Positions 1-5,256 of a stretch of DNA of 5,258 bases are shown here, in pieces. The stretch spans positions 1 to 5,258 of the forward strand of contig URWL01000168.1 in assembly GCA_900551465.1 (NCBI GenBank), in the 5' to 3' direction. The notes beneath the pieces were generated by a model. It was not told where the DNA came from and did no database searches. It saw only the letters and a list, made by a program, of their open reading frames with translations. How positions within the stretch are numbered: the first letter of the stretch is position 1; each line of letters opens with the position of its first letter. The stretch comes from an uncultured Blautia sp. (lineage in GTDB: Bacteria > Bacillota > Clostridia > Lachnospirales > Lachnospiraceae). The position numbers and the translations under genes were made by a program.

Positions 1-1
1 G

Positions 2-553
2 TCCTGTACAGACCCGAAAACACTGAACCGCCTGCGCGTCCTGCCTGTAGTCACACTGAAACCAGATCAGCCAGGCAGATATGTAATGTCTGCCATGGAT
101 CTTATTGATCTTATCCAGAAAAAAGAACCGAATCTGGATATCACCCACATAGGAGAACCCGATTTTATCCTTACCTACCAGCAGCCGGATACACCTCATA
201 TCCTTTTTCACTGGGTCAAAACTGTCTTTGTTTGTCTCGCTTCCTTTTTCGGAGCAGCCTTTTCTATTATGACCTTTAATGCAGATGCAGATGTGGAAAA
301 ACTTTTCCAGCAGATCTATGAGCAGGTAACCGGGCATGTATCCAGTGGATTTACCATTCTTGAAATCACTTATTCTGTAGGTCTTGGACTGGGCGTCCTG
401 TTCTTTTTTAATCATTTCAGCCGGATGCGGATCACCTCAGATCCGTCTCCTATGCAGGTACAAATGCGGACCTACGAAGATAATGTGAATACCACTATTA
501 TTGAAGATATCAACCGAAAGCAGCTTACCCCCAAAAATCATTCCCCTTCATAA
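2..553 (+). CDS. spoVAA: Stage V sporulation protein AA (SpoVAA), 5' end missing
   Basis: SpoVAA is a membrane subunit of the SpoVA machinery that carries Ca-dipicolinic acid into the developing forespore. The frame is open from base 2 to the TAA at 551-553 with no stop at the left edge, so this is the C-terminal 183 residues of a protein that is about 206 residues long in Bacillus. An ATG at 86 is internal: the 28 codons before it still align with the family. I recognise it by recalled similarity to B. subtilis SpoVAA, strongest in the second half: the Ile-Tyr-Glu-x-x-Thr-Gly motif, the Tyr-Ser-x-Gly-Leu-Gly-Leu-Gly membrane segment ending in Phe-Phe-Asn-His, and the Pro-Ser-Pro-x-x-Val-x-Met segment after it. 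Two hydrophobic segments lie at about bases 200-277 and 356-415. In Bacillus spoVAA follows sigF in the same direction and precedes spoVAB; here it faces sigF and no spoVAB follows. Confidence 0.87.
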   Translation, partial: SCTDPKTLNRLRVLPVVTLKPDQPGRYVMSAMDLIDLIQKKEPNLDITHIGEPDFILTYQQPDTPHILFHWVKTVFVCLASFFGAAFSIMTFNADADVEKLFQQIYEQVTGHVSSGFTILEITYSVGLGLGVLFFFNHFSRMRITSDPSPMQVQMRTYEDNVNTTIIEDINRKQLTPKNHSPS

Positions 554-1260
554 AAAACTTTCAGCCGCTTCATGATTCTTCTTTCCATCCTTGATACCTG
601 CACCTGAGACACACCCAGACGGCCGGCAATCTCCGTCTGGGTCATATCTTTAAAATATCTCATACAGATCAGTTGTCTTTCTTCTTTTTCCAGTTTTCCC
701 AATATTTCTTCCAGAAAAATCTTATTGAGTATTTTCTCCTGATGATCCTGTTTTTCTTCCAGTCTGTCAGCCAGCGTGATTTCCGTGCCCTCTCCCTGAT
801 ATACCGTCCGGTAAATAGATTCCACAGGAACTCCGGATTCCATAGTCAAAGCCAGTTCTTCCGGCTGCATCTCCAAAGCTGCAGAAAGCTCTCTCATATC
901 AGGTTCGCGTCCTAAAGCTCTTTCCAGTCTCTCTTTTTCCTGGCAGATACGATAATAGTTTTCTTTCATAGTCCTGCTGACCTTCAATATTCCGTCATCT
1001 CTTAGAAAACGTCTGATTTCTCCTGCGATCATCGGTACTGCATAAGTAGAAAATTTTACGTCAAATCCTGTATCAAATTTATCTACCGCTTTCAAAAGTC
1101 CAATGCTTCCTATCTGAAAAAGATCCTCCATCTCAACGCCGCGGCCCAAAAATCTTTTTGCCACACTATAGATAAGTCCCGTATTTTCTTCAAACAAAGT
1201 GTCTCTTGCCTCTTTATCCCCCTGGTGCGCACGCCCGATCAGGGCAAGAGTATGTTCCAT
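538..1260 (-). CDS. sigF: RNA polymerase sporulation sigma factor F
   Basis: Sigma-F (SpoIIAC) directs RNA polymerase to early forespore genes. The 240-residue protein has the usual layout of a short sigma-70 factor. Region 2 is at about residues 22-90, with the core-binding Asp-Leu-Phe-Gln-Ile-Gly-Ser-Ile-Gly-Leu segment at 46-55 and the Phe-Ser-Thr-Tyr-Ala stretch for -10 recognition from 70. Region 3 starts near residue 92 with Lys-Val-Ser-Arg. Region 4 has a helix-turn-helix at about 206-228 (Thr-Gln-x-Glu-Ile-Ala ... Val-Ser-Gln-Val-Gln-Val-Ser-Arg). It lacks the N-terminal extension of the paralogue sigma-G, and its place directly after spoIIAB fixes it as sigma-F. The ATG at 1260 follows AAGGAG; this site overlaps the spoIIAB stop, and only 10 bp separate the genes. 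It is held inactive by SpoIIAB. The 3' end overlaps the convergent spoVAA by 16 bp. Confidence 0.97.
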   Translation of the reverse strand: MEHTLALIGRAHQGDKEARDTLFEENTGLIYSVAKRFLGRGVEMEDLFQIGSIGLLKAVDKFDTGFDVKFSTYAVPMIAGEIRRFLRDDGILKVSRTMKENYYRICQEKERLERALGREPDMRELSAALEMQPEELALTMESGVPVESIYRTVYQGEGTEITLADRLEEKQDHQEKILNKIFLEEILGKLEKEERQLICMRYFKDMTQTEIAGRLGVSQVQVSRMERRIMKRLKVFYEGE

Positions 1261-1270
1261 CAGCTCTCCT

Positions 1271-1696
1271 TTACCTTCGAATGGTCTTTTTCATGTGGAC
1301 AGAAGTTCCGACTCCTACCGCAGAATCCACTGTTACTTCATCCATAAAAGCTTCCATAAAAGTAAATCCCATTCCGGATCGTTCTTTCTCCGGTTTGGAT
1401 GTATAAAGAGGTTCCATTGCTTTTTTTATATCAGCAATCCCAACTCCCTGATCTGTAATATCCACAAAAAGTTCCTGACCTTTTCGTCTCAGATCCATTC
1501 TAATCTTATGTATCTCTCCTTCATATCCGTGAATAATGCAGTTGGTCACCGCTTCAGATACAGCAGTCTTCAAATCTGCAACTTCTTCCAGTGTCGGATT
1601 CAGCTGCGTACAGAAAGAAGCTGCCGTAATCCGTGCCAGCCCTTCATTTACAGGACGGCTGTCAAAAATCAAAGTCATTTCATTTGTATTTTCCAT
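1271..1696 (-). CDS. spoIIAB: Anti-sigma F factor and serine kinase SpoIIAB
   Basis: SpoIIAB is a GHKL-fold ATPase that binds and inhibits sigma-F in the predivisional cell and mother cell, and phosphorylates its antagonist SpoIIAA on serine. The 141-residue product has the N box at 48-57 (Glu48, Asn52, then Ile-Ile-His-Gly), the G1 box at 82-87 (Asp-Gln-Gly-Val-Gly-Ile) and the G2/ATP-lid region at 101-118 (Lys-Pro-Glu-x-Glu-Arg-Ser-Gly-Met-Gly-Phe). Arg22 matches the arginine that contacts both partners in the Bacillus protein (Arg20). The frame stays open upstream to an ATG at 1804, but that start would lie inside spoIIAA and adds 36 residues unlike the family. The ATG at 1696 is preceded by GGAGAGGGG and overlaps the spoIIAA stop as TAATG, which suggests translational coupling. 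Confidence 0.97.
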   Translation of the reverse strand: MENTNEMTLIFDSRPVNEGLARITAASFCTQLNPTLEEVADLKTAVSEAVTNCIIHGYEGEIHKIRMDLRRKGQELFVDITDQGVGIADIKKAMEPLYTSKPEKERSGMGFTFMEAFMDEVTVDSAVGVGTSVHMKKTIRR

Positions 1697-2025
1697 TATA
1701 TCATCCCCTCTCCTTCTGATTTTTGAATCTCTATATACTTGTGCACTCCCGACAAATGCAGAAGTCTGTCTATATGACTGCTGACCTGAACAGCACGGAT
1801 GCATCCCTGACGCATTCCAAGAGCCCGGTATCTTCCCATAAGGAGTCCGATACCTGAACTATCCATAAAATCGGTCTTTTCAAAATCAAAGATCATGGTT
1901 CTTATATATACATTTTCTATGATTCTGTCTGATTCCCGTCTGATCTCATCCGATATCGGATGGTCAACATCTGCCGGAAGATGAACGGTCAACACAGAAC
2001 CGTCCTGATGGAACATTGTATTCAT
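1696..2025 (-). CDS. spoIIAA: Anti-sigma F factor antagonist SpoIIAA (STAS domain)
   Basis: SpoIIAA is the STAS-domain anti-anti-sigma factor. In its unphosphorylated form it binds SpoIIAB-ADP and frees sigma-F; SpoIIAB inactivates it by phosphorylation, and the phosphatase SpoIIE reverses this. The 109-residue ORF is one STAS domain. The phospho-acceptor motif is Phe-Met-Asp-Ser-Ser-Gly-Ile-Gly at 53-60, with Ser56 matching Bacillus Ser58 and Asp21 matching Bacillus Asp23. It is the first gene of the operon. The start is undecided between the ATG at 2025 and a second ATG at 2016 (residue 4). AAGGA abuts the first ATG but sits 9 bases before the second, and the GGGGG that could serve the first may lie upstream of the transcription start. 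The second ATG would give 106 residues and keeps the whole domain. Confidence 0.96.
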   Translation of the reverse strand: MNTMFHQDGSVLTVHLPADVDHPISDEIRRESDRIIENVYIRTMIFDFEKTDFMDSSGIGLLMGRYRALGMRQGCIRAVQVSSHIDRLLHLSGVHKYIEIQKSEGEGMI

Positions 2026-2040
2026 TCCTTATTTTCCCCC

Positions 2041-2070
2041 TTATTCTGGTTTTTATTCCATTTTTCCTCA
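2041..2070 (-). promoter_or_regulatory. Sigma-H-like promoter of the spoIIA operon
   Basis: On the minus strand TGAGGAAAA (2070-2062) resembles the sigma-H -35 consensus RNAGGAWWW (8 of 9), and CCAGAATAA (2049-2041) resembles the -10 consensus RNNGAATWW (8 of 9). The spacer is 12 bp, as usual for sigma-H. The Bacillus spoIIA operon is transcribed by sigma-H with Spo0A. The predicted transcription start is near 2034-2036, giving a leader of only about 10-20 bases. I saw no clear 0A box (TGTCGAA) just upstream. Confidence 0.6.
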
Positions 2071-2081
2071 TTTTTCTGTAC

Positions 2082-2115
2082 AGAAAAAGAGGATATGCAT
2101 CTCTGCACATCCTCT
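2082..2115 (-). terminator. Rho-independent terminator of the folC/TPR operon
   Basis: Read on the minus strand, a 12-bp stem (arms 2115-2104 and 2099-2088, perfect apart from one G-U pair) encloses the four-base loop GAGA (2103-2100), a GNRA-type tetraloop. The second arm runs into TTTTT at 2088-2084. This is a canonical intrinsic terminator. It lies about 50 bases after the TPR gene stop and just before the spoIIA promoter, so it separates the two operons. Confidence 0.85.
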
Positions 2116-2137
2116 GTCTCCGAGGTTTCTCTTATAA

Positions 2138-2166
2138 ATATGGCGATCACATCTCCATCGCCATAT
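2138..2166 (-). other. Perfect 10-bp hairpin at the stop codon of the TPR gene
   Basis: Arms ATATGGCGAT (2138-2147) and ATCGCCATAT (2157-2166) are exact inverted complements around a 9-base loop. The 5' arm of the transcript starts on the last base of the TPR gene's TGA stop. Only TTATAAG follows, so it is a weak terminator by itself. It may protect the 3' end or work together with the stronger terminator about 20 bases downstream. Confidence 0.6.
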
Positions 2167-3458
2167 CAGTATTCTTCATAGTATCCCTCATCATAAGAAC
2201 CTTCATCATAAGAACCTTCATCATAAGATTCTTCTCCATAAGAGCCTTCATCATAAGACCCGGCTTCACCACTGTCTTCGGAAGAAGTTTCCGGCTTATA
2301 TTCTGTATCACCAATACCTGCAGTCCCTGTTGCATCTCTCACTGTAATGTAAATAGATTTCATAGCGTCCGACAGAACATCTACCTGAACATTTTTTACA
2401 GCCATTGCCGCTTCATCCAGATTCTGCTGCTGATAATAAGTATACGCTGTCATAAGAGCCTCATAGCTCTGACTTCTCGCCTGTTCCTCTTCAAGCTTCG
2501 CAGAAACCGCCTCAGCTGTATTTCCGGATTCCTGAGCCTCTCCCTGGGCTTTTGTCAGTTCAGCTCCCTGAGTAGCCAGTGACTCGCTGTACTGAACAAT
2601 CTGAGCATTGGCTTCCTTATAAATTCCCTGCTTGATAGCCGGCACTGCAAGAAGCCAGAAAGCAGCTGCACCTGTAACTATTCCTGACATCAGAAGCAAA
2701 AAGATCGGCAGTCTTACTCTTTCCCGATAAACAGGAGGATGCAGTGTCAGTTCGCTTTCTGCAGGATCATATTCCGGTTCTTTATTCCGATTACTGTGAA
2801 AAAATCCTTTTTTCTGCCGTTCCAGTCTGGTGGGTACACCGGTCTGTTCCTCTACCTCTCTCAAAAACCGTAAAGTGGTAGTGTTTGTCTTATCGATCCT
2901 GGCAGCTTTCTTTAAAGTTCTTCTGGCCTTATTCCATTCCTGGTTTTTAATCTGGATCAAAGCAAGAAGATGATATCCCTTGATCAGCTTCGGATTCTGC
3001 GAAAGAATCCTTCGAAGCTGGATGGCAGCCATATCCTCATGGCCTTCTCTGCAGAGAAGCAGCGCATGATTGTATTTTTTGATCGTTACATTGATTGCTT
3101 TCAGCTTATTGGAGTTTGCCTGCAGTTTGGCAATATATTCAGAGGCAAGATTTCTGGCCGGCTGGAGGTTTTTGCTGATGACCCATTCACTGAGCGCAGC
3201 TACCACCTCACCCGTCTCAAAATAAACAAGCCCCAGAAGATTTCGTGCCTGGATATTTTTCTTATCATAGATCAGACTTTGTTTCAGACAGGCAATCGCC
3301 CCTGAAAGATCACGTATGCTTGCTTTCTCCAGTCCCTGATTGTATAAGCTTTTCGAAAGATAGTCTACTTTTTTCTGGATCAGTACATTATATCCGCAGC
3401 TTGGACAGTAGTCCAGATCTGCATCTGTCAGAAATGCACCGCAGTTCACACAATTCAT
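2166..3458 (-). CDS. Zinc-ribbon, TPR membrane protein with acidic SYDEG-repeat tail
   Basis: The function is unknown. Visible parts of this 430-residue protein, in order: an N-terminal zinc ribbon with two Cys-x-x-Cys knuckles (Cys3/Cys6 and Cys18/Cys21); helical tetratricopeptide-like repeats at about 36-103 and 126-191 (for example Ala-x-x-Leu-Leu-Gly-Leu-Val-Tyr-Phe at 71-80); a basic linker; one transmembrane helix at about 250-272; a Gln/Glu/Ala-rich, probably coiled-coil segment at about 282-330; another TPR-like helix pair at 331-365; and an acidic, tyrosine-rich tail of Ser-Tyr-Asp-Glu-Gly repeats from 401 to the end. Arg/Lys-rich flanks before the helix suggest the zinc ribbon and TPRs are cytoplasmic and the tail is outside. 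TPRs usually bind protein partners, so a scaffold role is plausible but inferred. The ATG at 3458 has AAGGAG 10 bases upstream, overlapping the stop of the preceding small ORF. It is the last gene of the folC operon. Confidence 0.92.
   Translation of the reverse strand: MNCVNCGAFLTDADLDYCPSCGYNVLIQKKVDYLSKSLYNQGLEKASIRDLSGAIACLKQSLIYDKKNIQARNLLGLVYFETGEVVAALSEWVISKNLQPARNLASEYIAKLQANSNKLKAINVTIKKYNHALLLCREGHEDMAAIQLRRILSQNPKLIKGYHLLALIQIKNQEWNKARRTLKKAARIDKTNTTTLRFLREVEEQTGVPTRLERQKKGFFHSNRNKEPEYDPAESELTLHPPVYRERVRLPIFLLLMSGIVTGAAAFWLLAVPAIKQGIYKEANAQIVQYSESLATQGAELTKAQGEAQESGNTAEAVSAKLEEEQARSQSYEALMTAYTYYQQQNLDEAAMAVKNVQVDVLSDAMKSIYITVRDATGTAGIGDTEYKPETSSEDSGEAGSYDEGSYGEESYDEGSYDEGSYDEGYYEEY
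2184..2258 (-). repeat. 15-bp in-frame tandem repeat encoding Ser-Tyr-Asp-Glu-Gly
   Basis: Five 15-bp units run head to tail in the 3' end of the TPR gene. The units at 2199-2213 and 2214-2228 are identical (TCTTATGATGAAGGT up to unit phase). The outer units at 2184-2198 and 2244-2258 differ by one or two silent bases, and the unit at 2229-2243 encodes the variant Ser-Tyr-Gly-Glu-Glu. Because the unit is a multiple of three, gain or loss of copies keeps the frame. Confidence 0.9.
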
Positions 3459-3472
3459 CTGCAGAATTCTCC

Positions 3473-3628
3473 TTATTGTCTTACACGTCTGCTGCTTTTG
3501 GCTTCACGCAGCACCTCCTGGAGCACATCAAGAATATCGGTCAGTTCTCTCTCATAAATTGCTCCCTCTGCATCCGTCACATCCAGACATGGTTCAAACT
3601 TTTTCAGTTCCTCTTCGTAATCTATCAT
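3473..3628 (-). CDS. Small 51-residue protein of unknown function
   Basis: I do not recognise a family. The ORF begins at an ATG (3628) with a near-ideal AAGGAGG six bases upstream and ends at TAA (3473-3475). It fills the gap between folC and the TPR gene: its ribosome site overlaps the folC stop, and its own stop overlaps the ribosome site of the TPR gene (TAAGGAG). This stop/SD packing on both sides is the best evidence that it is translated. The product starts Met-Ile-Asp-Tyr-Glu-Glu-Glu, is acidic in the first half, has a likely amphipathic helix at about 23-44 (Ala-Ile-Tyr-Glu-Arg-Glu-Leu-Thr-Asp-Ile-Leu), and ends in a basic Ser-Ser-Arg-Arg-Val-Arg-Gln. It has no signal peptide or membrane segment and one cysteine (residue 14), so a cytoplasmic helical protein is likely. 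Confidence 0.78.
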   Translation of the reverse strand: MIDYEEELKKFEPCLDVTDAEGAIYERELTDILDVLQEVLREAKSSRRVRQ

Positions 3629-3634
3629 ATGTTT

Positions 3635-3641
3635 CCTCCTT
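3635..3641 (-). promoter_or_regulatory. Strong ribosome binding site of the 51-residue ORF
   Basis: AAGGAGG on the minus strand, overlapping the TAA stop of folC (3642-3640) and six bases before the ATG at 3628. It is the strongest ribosome site in the window and the main reason to accept the small ORF as a gene. Confidence 0.85.
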
Positions 3642-4935
3642 ACTGTTCTCTCTGAAGGATTGCTTTAATCTCGCCTACCAGATAAAGAGAACCTACACAG
3701 AACAACATTCCGTCCTCACCTTTTAAATCAAGAGCCTTTTTAAATGCAGTCTCCACATCCTCACAGCTTTCAGCGGACTCACAGCCTTCCTGACGGAATA
3801 TCTCCGCAAGCTGCTCTGATGGTACTTTTCTGTATCCGCCTACCTGTGTCACCACAACATGGCGGAATTTAATTCTTCCCAGAACCGTATGGATCATATC
3901 TGTATAATCCTTATCATCCACAGCAGAAAACAGCAAAGTAAGAGGATAATCCTTCTGAAAATGTTCCGCTGTCTCCACAAATTTCTCCACTCCGTCCTCA
4001 TTATGCGCGCCATCCACGATCACACCGGGCAGAATCGTCTCCATACGTCCCTGCCAGCGTGTCTCTTTCAGCCCCTTCAGGACAGCCTCCTTCGGGAGCT
4101 TCACCGTATCCTTCAGGACCTCTGCTGTTTTCAGCACAAGAGACGCATTCATCACCTGATATCCTGCAATAAACGGAATAGAGAAAACTGTATTTTCATA
4201 ATACGCATTATCTACAGAAAAATCAATGCCCGCTTTTGTATTTCTCAGAATCTGTGAATCTGTTTTTTTCACCTCATAAAACGGGCTTCCAAGTTCTTCC
4301 GCCTGACGACGGATCACCTGCGCTGCCTCAGGATCATTTCCATCATAGATCACCGGCACTCCCGGTACGATAATACCCGCCTTTTCTGAAGCAATTTCAG
4401 CAATCGTGTTTCCCAGGTACTGCATGTGATCAAAACTAATGGATGTGATCACGCAGGCAATAGGATTTTCCACAGCTGTGGTAGCATCCAGCCGTCCTCC
4501 CAATCCCGTTTCCAGCATTACATAGTCTACCCCTGCATCTGCGAATATCACCATTCCCATAAGAAACAGCATCTCAAAATACGTAGGATGATAATTTCCC
4601 TCTGCTACCAGCTGATCCGCAAGAGTTTTTACCTTTTCAAAAGCTTTCAGAAAAGTATCATCGTCAATATTCTTCTCATTGATCTGAAAGCGCTCATTGA
4701 TCACTACCAGATGAGGAGAAGTAAAAAGTCCGCAGGAATATCCTGCTTCTCTGAACACAGAAGTCAGAAAAGCACAGGTGCTTCCTTTTCCATTAGTTCC
4801 CGCCACATGAATAACCTTAAACTTTTTTTCCGGATGTCCCAGACGTTCCAGGCATTCCTTTGTGTGAGAAAGTTTGTTTTTTGTTGTAAATTTCGGAGTT
4901 TCTTCAATATACGCAACTGCTTCACTGTAATTCAT
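3640..4935 (-). CDS. folC: Bifunctional folylpolyglutamate synthase / dihydrofolate synthase
   Basis: FolC is a cytoplasmic Mur-ligase-type ATP enzyme that adds glutamate to dihydropteroate and/or to reduced folates. The 431-residue length is normal. Visible motifs: P-loop Gly-Thr-Asn-Gly-Lys-Gly-Ser at 46-52; Ser-Pro-His-Leu at 73-76 with Asn-Glu-Arg-Phe after it; Glu-Thr-Gly-Leu-Gly-Gly-Arg-Leu-Asp-Ala-Thr at 142-152; Asp-His at 169-170; Ser-Glu-Lys-Ala-Gly-Ile with Lys185, the lysine carbamylated in studied FolC enzymes; Trp-Gln-Gly-Arg-Met-Glu at 294-299; and Asp-Gly-Ala-His-Asn at 308-312, which starts the C-terminal domain. Whether it has one or both activities cannot be read from the sequence. 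I chose the ATG at 4935 (Met-Asn-Tyr-Ser-Glu-Ala-Val) over GTG codons at 4950 and 4947: it matches the usual FolC N-terminus and has a weak GGTG site nine bases upstream. It is the first gene of an operon with the small ORF and the TPR gene. Confidence 0.97.
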   Translation of the reverse strand: MNYSEAVAYIEETPKFTTKNKLSHTKECLERLGHPEKKFKVIHVAGTNGKGSTCAFLTSVFREAGYSCGLFTSPHLVVINERFQINEKNIDDDTFLKAFEKVKTLADQLVAEGNYHPTYFEMLFLMGMVIFADAGVDYVMLETGLGGRLDATTAVENPIACVITSISFDHMQYLGNTIAEIASEKAGIIVPGVPVIYDGNDPEAAQVIRRQAEELGSPFYEVKKTDSQILRNTKAGIDFSVDNAYYENTVFSIPFIAGYQVMNASLVLKTAEVLKDTVKLPKEAVLKGLKETRWQGRMETILPGVIVDGAHNEDGVEKFVETAEHFQKDYPLTLLFSAVDDKDYTDMIHTVLGRIKFRHVVVTQVGGYRKVPSEQLAEIFRQEGCESAESCEDVETAFKKALDLKGEDGMLFCVGSLYLVGEIKAILQREQ

Positions 4936-4942
4936 AAAAAAA

Positions 4943-5028
4943 TTCACCACTTCATCTAATGTATTCGCAGCGGCCGGAGCCCCGCCCCGTAACAGACCGC
5001 TACGATATCATTATATATGAGTGGTGAA
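4943..5028 (-). repeat. Separated 9-bp inverted repeat across promoter and ribosome site of folC
   Basis: TTCACCACT (plus strand 4943-4951) and its exact inverted complement AGTGGTGAA (5020-5028) lie 68 bp apart. One copy lies in the spacer between the -35 and -10 of the folC promoter, the other covers the weak folC ribosome site. The upstream copy should not be transcribed, so pairing in the mRNA is unlikely; a paired protein-binding site or chance remains. Confidence 0.5.
4965..5005 (-). other. GC-rich leader hairpin upstream of folC
   Basis: On the minus strand, 11-base arms at 5005-4995 and 4975-4965 pair fully (two G-U pairs) around a 19-base loop holding GGGGCGGGGC. Of the 41 bases, 30 are G or C, far more than in the flanking DNA. 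From the promoter position, the transcript would start at about the first or second base of the hairpin, so the folC mRNA should begin with this structure. No T tract follows, so it is not a terminator. It matches no riboswitch I know. Confidence 0.6.
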
Positions 5029-5037
5029 ATATGTCCA
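5010..5037 (-). promoter_or_regulatory. Sigma-A-type promoter of the folC operon
   Basis: On the minus strand, TGGACA (5037-5032; 5 of 6 matches to TTGACA) and a perfect TATAAT (5015-5010) are separated by 16 bp. The transcription start should fall near 5003-5004, leaving a leader of about 70 bases before the folC ATG. With no terminator seen after the upstream gene, read-through from it is also possible. Confidence 0.7.
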
Positions 5038-5067
5038 GTACTAATCGTAATCTTTTATTCGTCAGGA

Positions 5068-5256
5068 TCAGTTATCTTCCGTCGGCAGTTTCCATTTGTT
5101 CTCATCATACAGCATATAACAGGAACGATCGTAACTCTTGCTCAGTGCTTTTCTGGTCGAGCTGTTGCTTCTCTGAACAACAGAAAGTCTGTCGAAATCT
5201 CCCAGTTCTGTGCCGGATATCATGAGTGTGGTCGGATTTACATAAACGGTATCATA
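5068..5256 (-). CDS. C-terminal end of an unrecognised protein, start off the right edge
   Basis: An open frame enters from the right edge on the minus strand and ends at TGA (5068-5070), giving the last 62 residues. I do not recognise the family. The segment begins Tyr-Asp-Thr-Val-Tyr-Val-Asn-Pro-Thr-Thr and has a Gly-Asp-Phe-Asp-Arg-Leu stretch, a polar Ser/Asn/Arg-rich middle, then Ser-Tyr-Asp-Arg-Ser-Cys-Tyr-Met-Leu-Tyr-Asp and a charged end (Asn-Lys-Trp-Lys-Leu-Pro). The aromatic-rich, non-membrane look fits a folded soluble C-terminal domain. Normal codon use, no internal stop and a gap with a promoter before folC support it as real. It runs in the same direction as the folC operon, 132 bp upstream. 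Confidence 0.7.
   Translation of the reverse strand, partial: YDTVYVNPTTLMISGTELGDFDRLSVVQRSNSSTRKALSKSYDRSCYMLYDENKWKLPTEDN

Noticed and set aside
554..620. Terminator for spoVAA inside the sigF 3' end
   Set aside because: I searched both strands around 500-620 and found no stem followed by a T run; the TTTTTT there has no adjoining hairpin.
673..1726. Plus-strand ORFs antisense to sigF and spoIIAB
   Set aside because: Shadows of strongly supported genes; Phe/Ser/Cys-rich translations without family features.
1697..1804. 36-residue N-terminal extension of SpoIIAB from the ATG at 1804
   Set aside because: It lies within spoIIAA, does not resemble the SpoIIAB family, and the ATG at 1696 has a good ribosome site and the TAATG overlap.
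2111..2125. Possible antiterminator pairing CCTC with GAGG beside the terminator
   Set aside because: Only four base pairs, far weaker than the 12-bp terminator stem, so an attenuation switch is not supported.
2147..2335. Methionine-rich 62-residue ORF on the minus strand
   Set aside because: It is the SYDEG repeat read in another frame (Leu-Met-Met-Lys-Val units), with no ribosome site.
2016..2582. 188-residue plus-strand ORF with Ile/Phe repeats
   Set aside because: It is antisense to the TPR gene and spoIIAA ends; the repeats come from the same minisatellite and the composition is unlike a real protein.
4936..4950. GTG start of FolC at 4950 or 4947
   Set aside because: The added residues are Met-Val-Asn-Phe-Phe, there is no good ribosome site upstream, and family N-termini match the ATG at 4935.
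5190..5198. TGTCGAAAT resembling a Spo0A box
   Set aside because: It lies inside the coding end of the right-edge gene, far from the spoIIA promoter, and a 7-base match is expected by chance.
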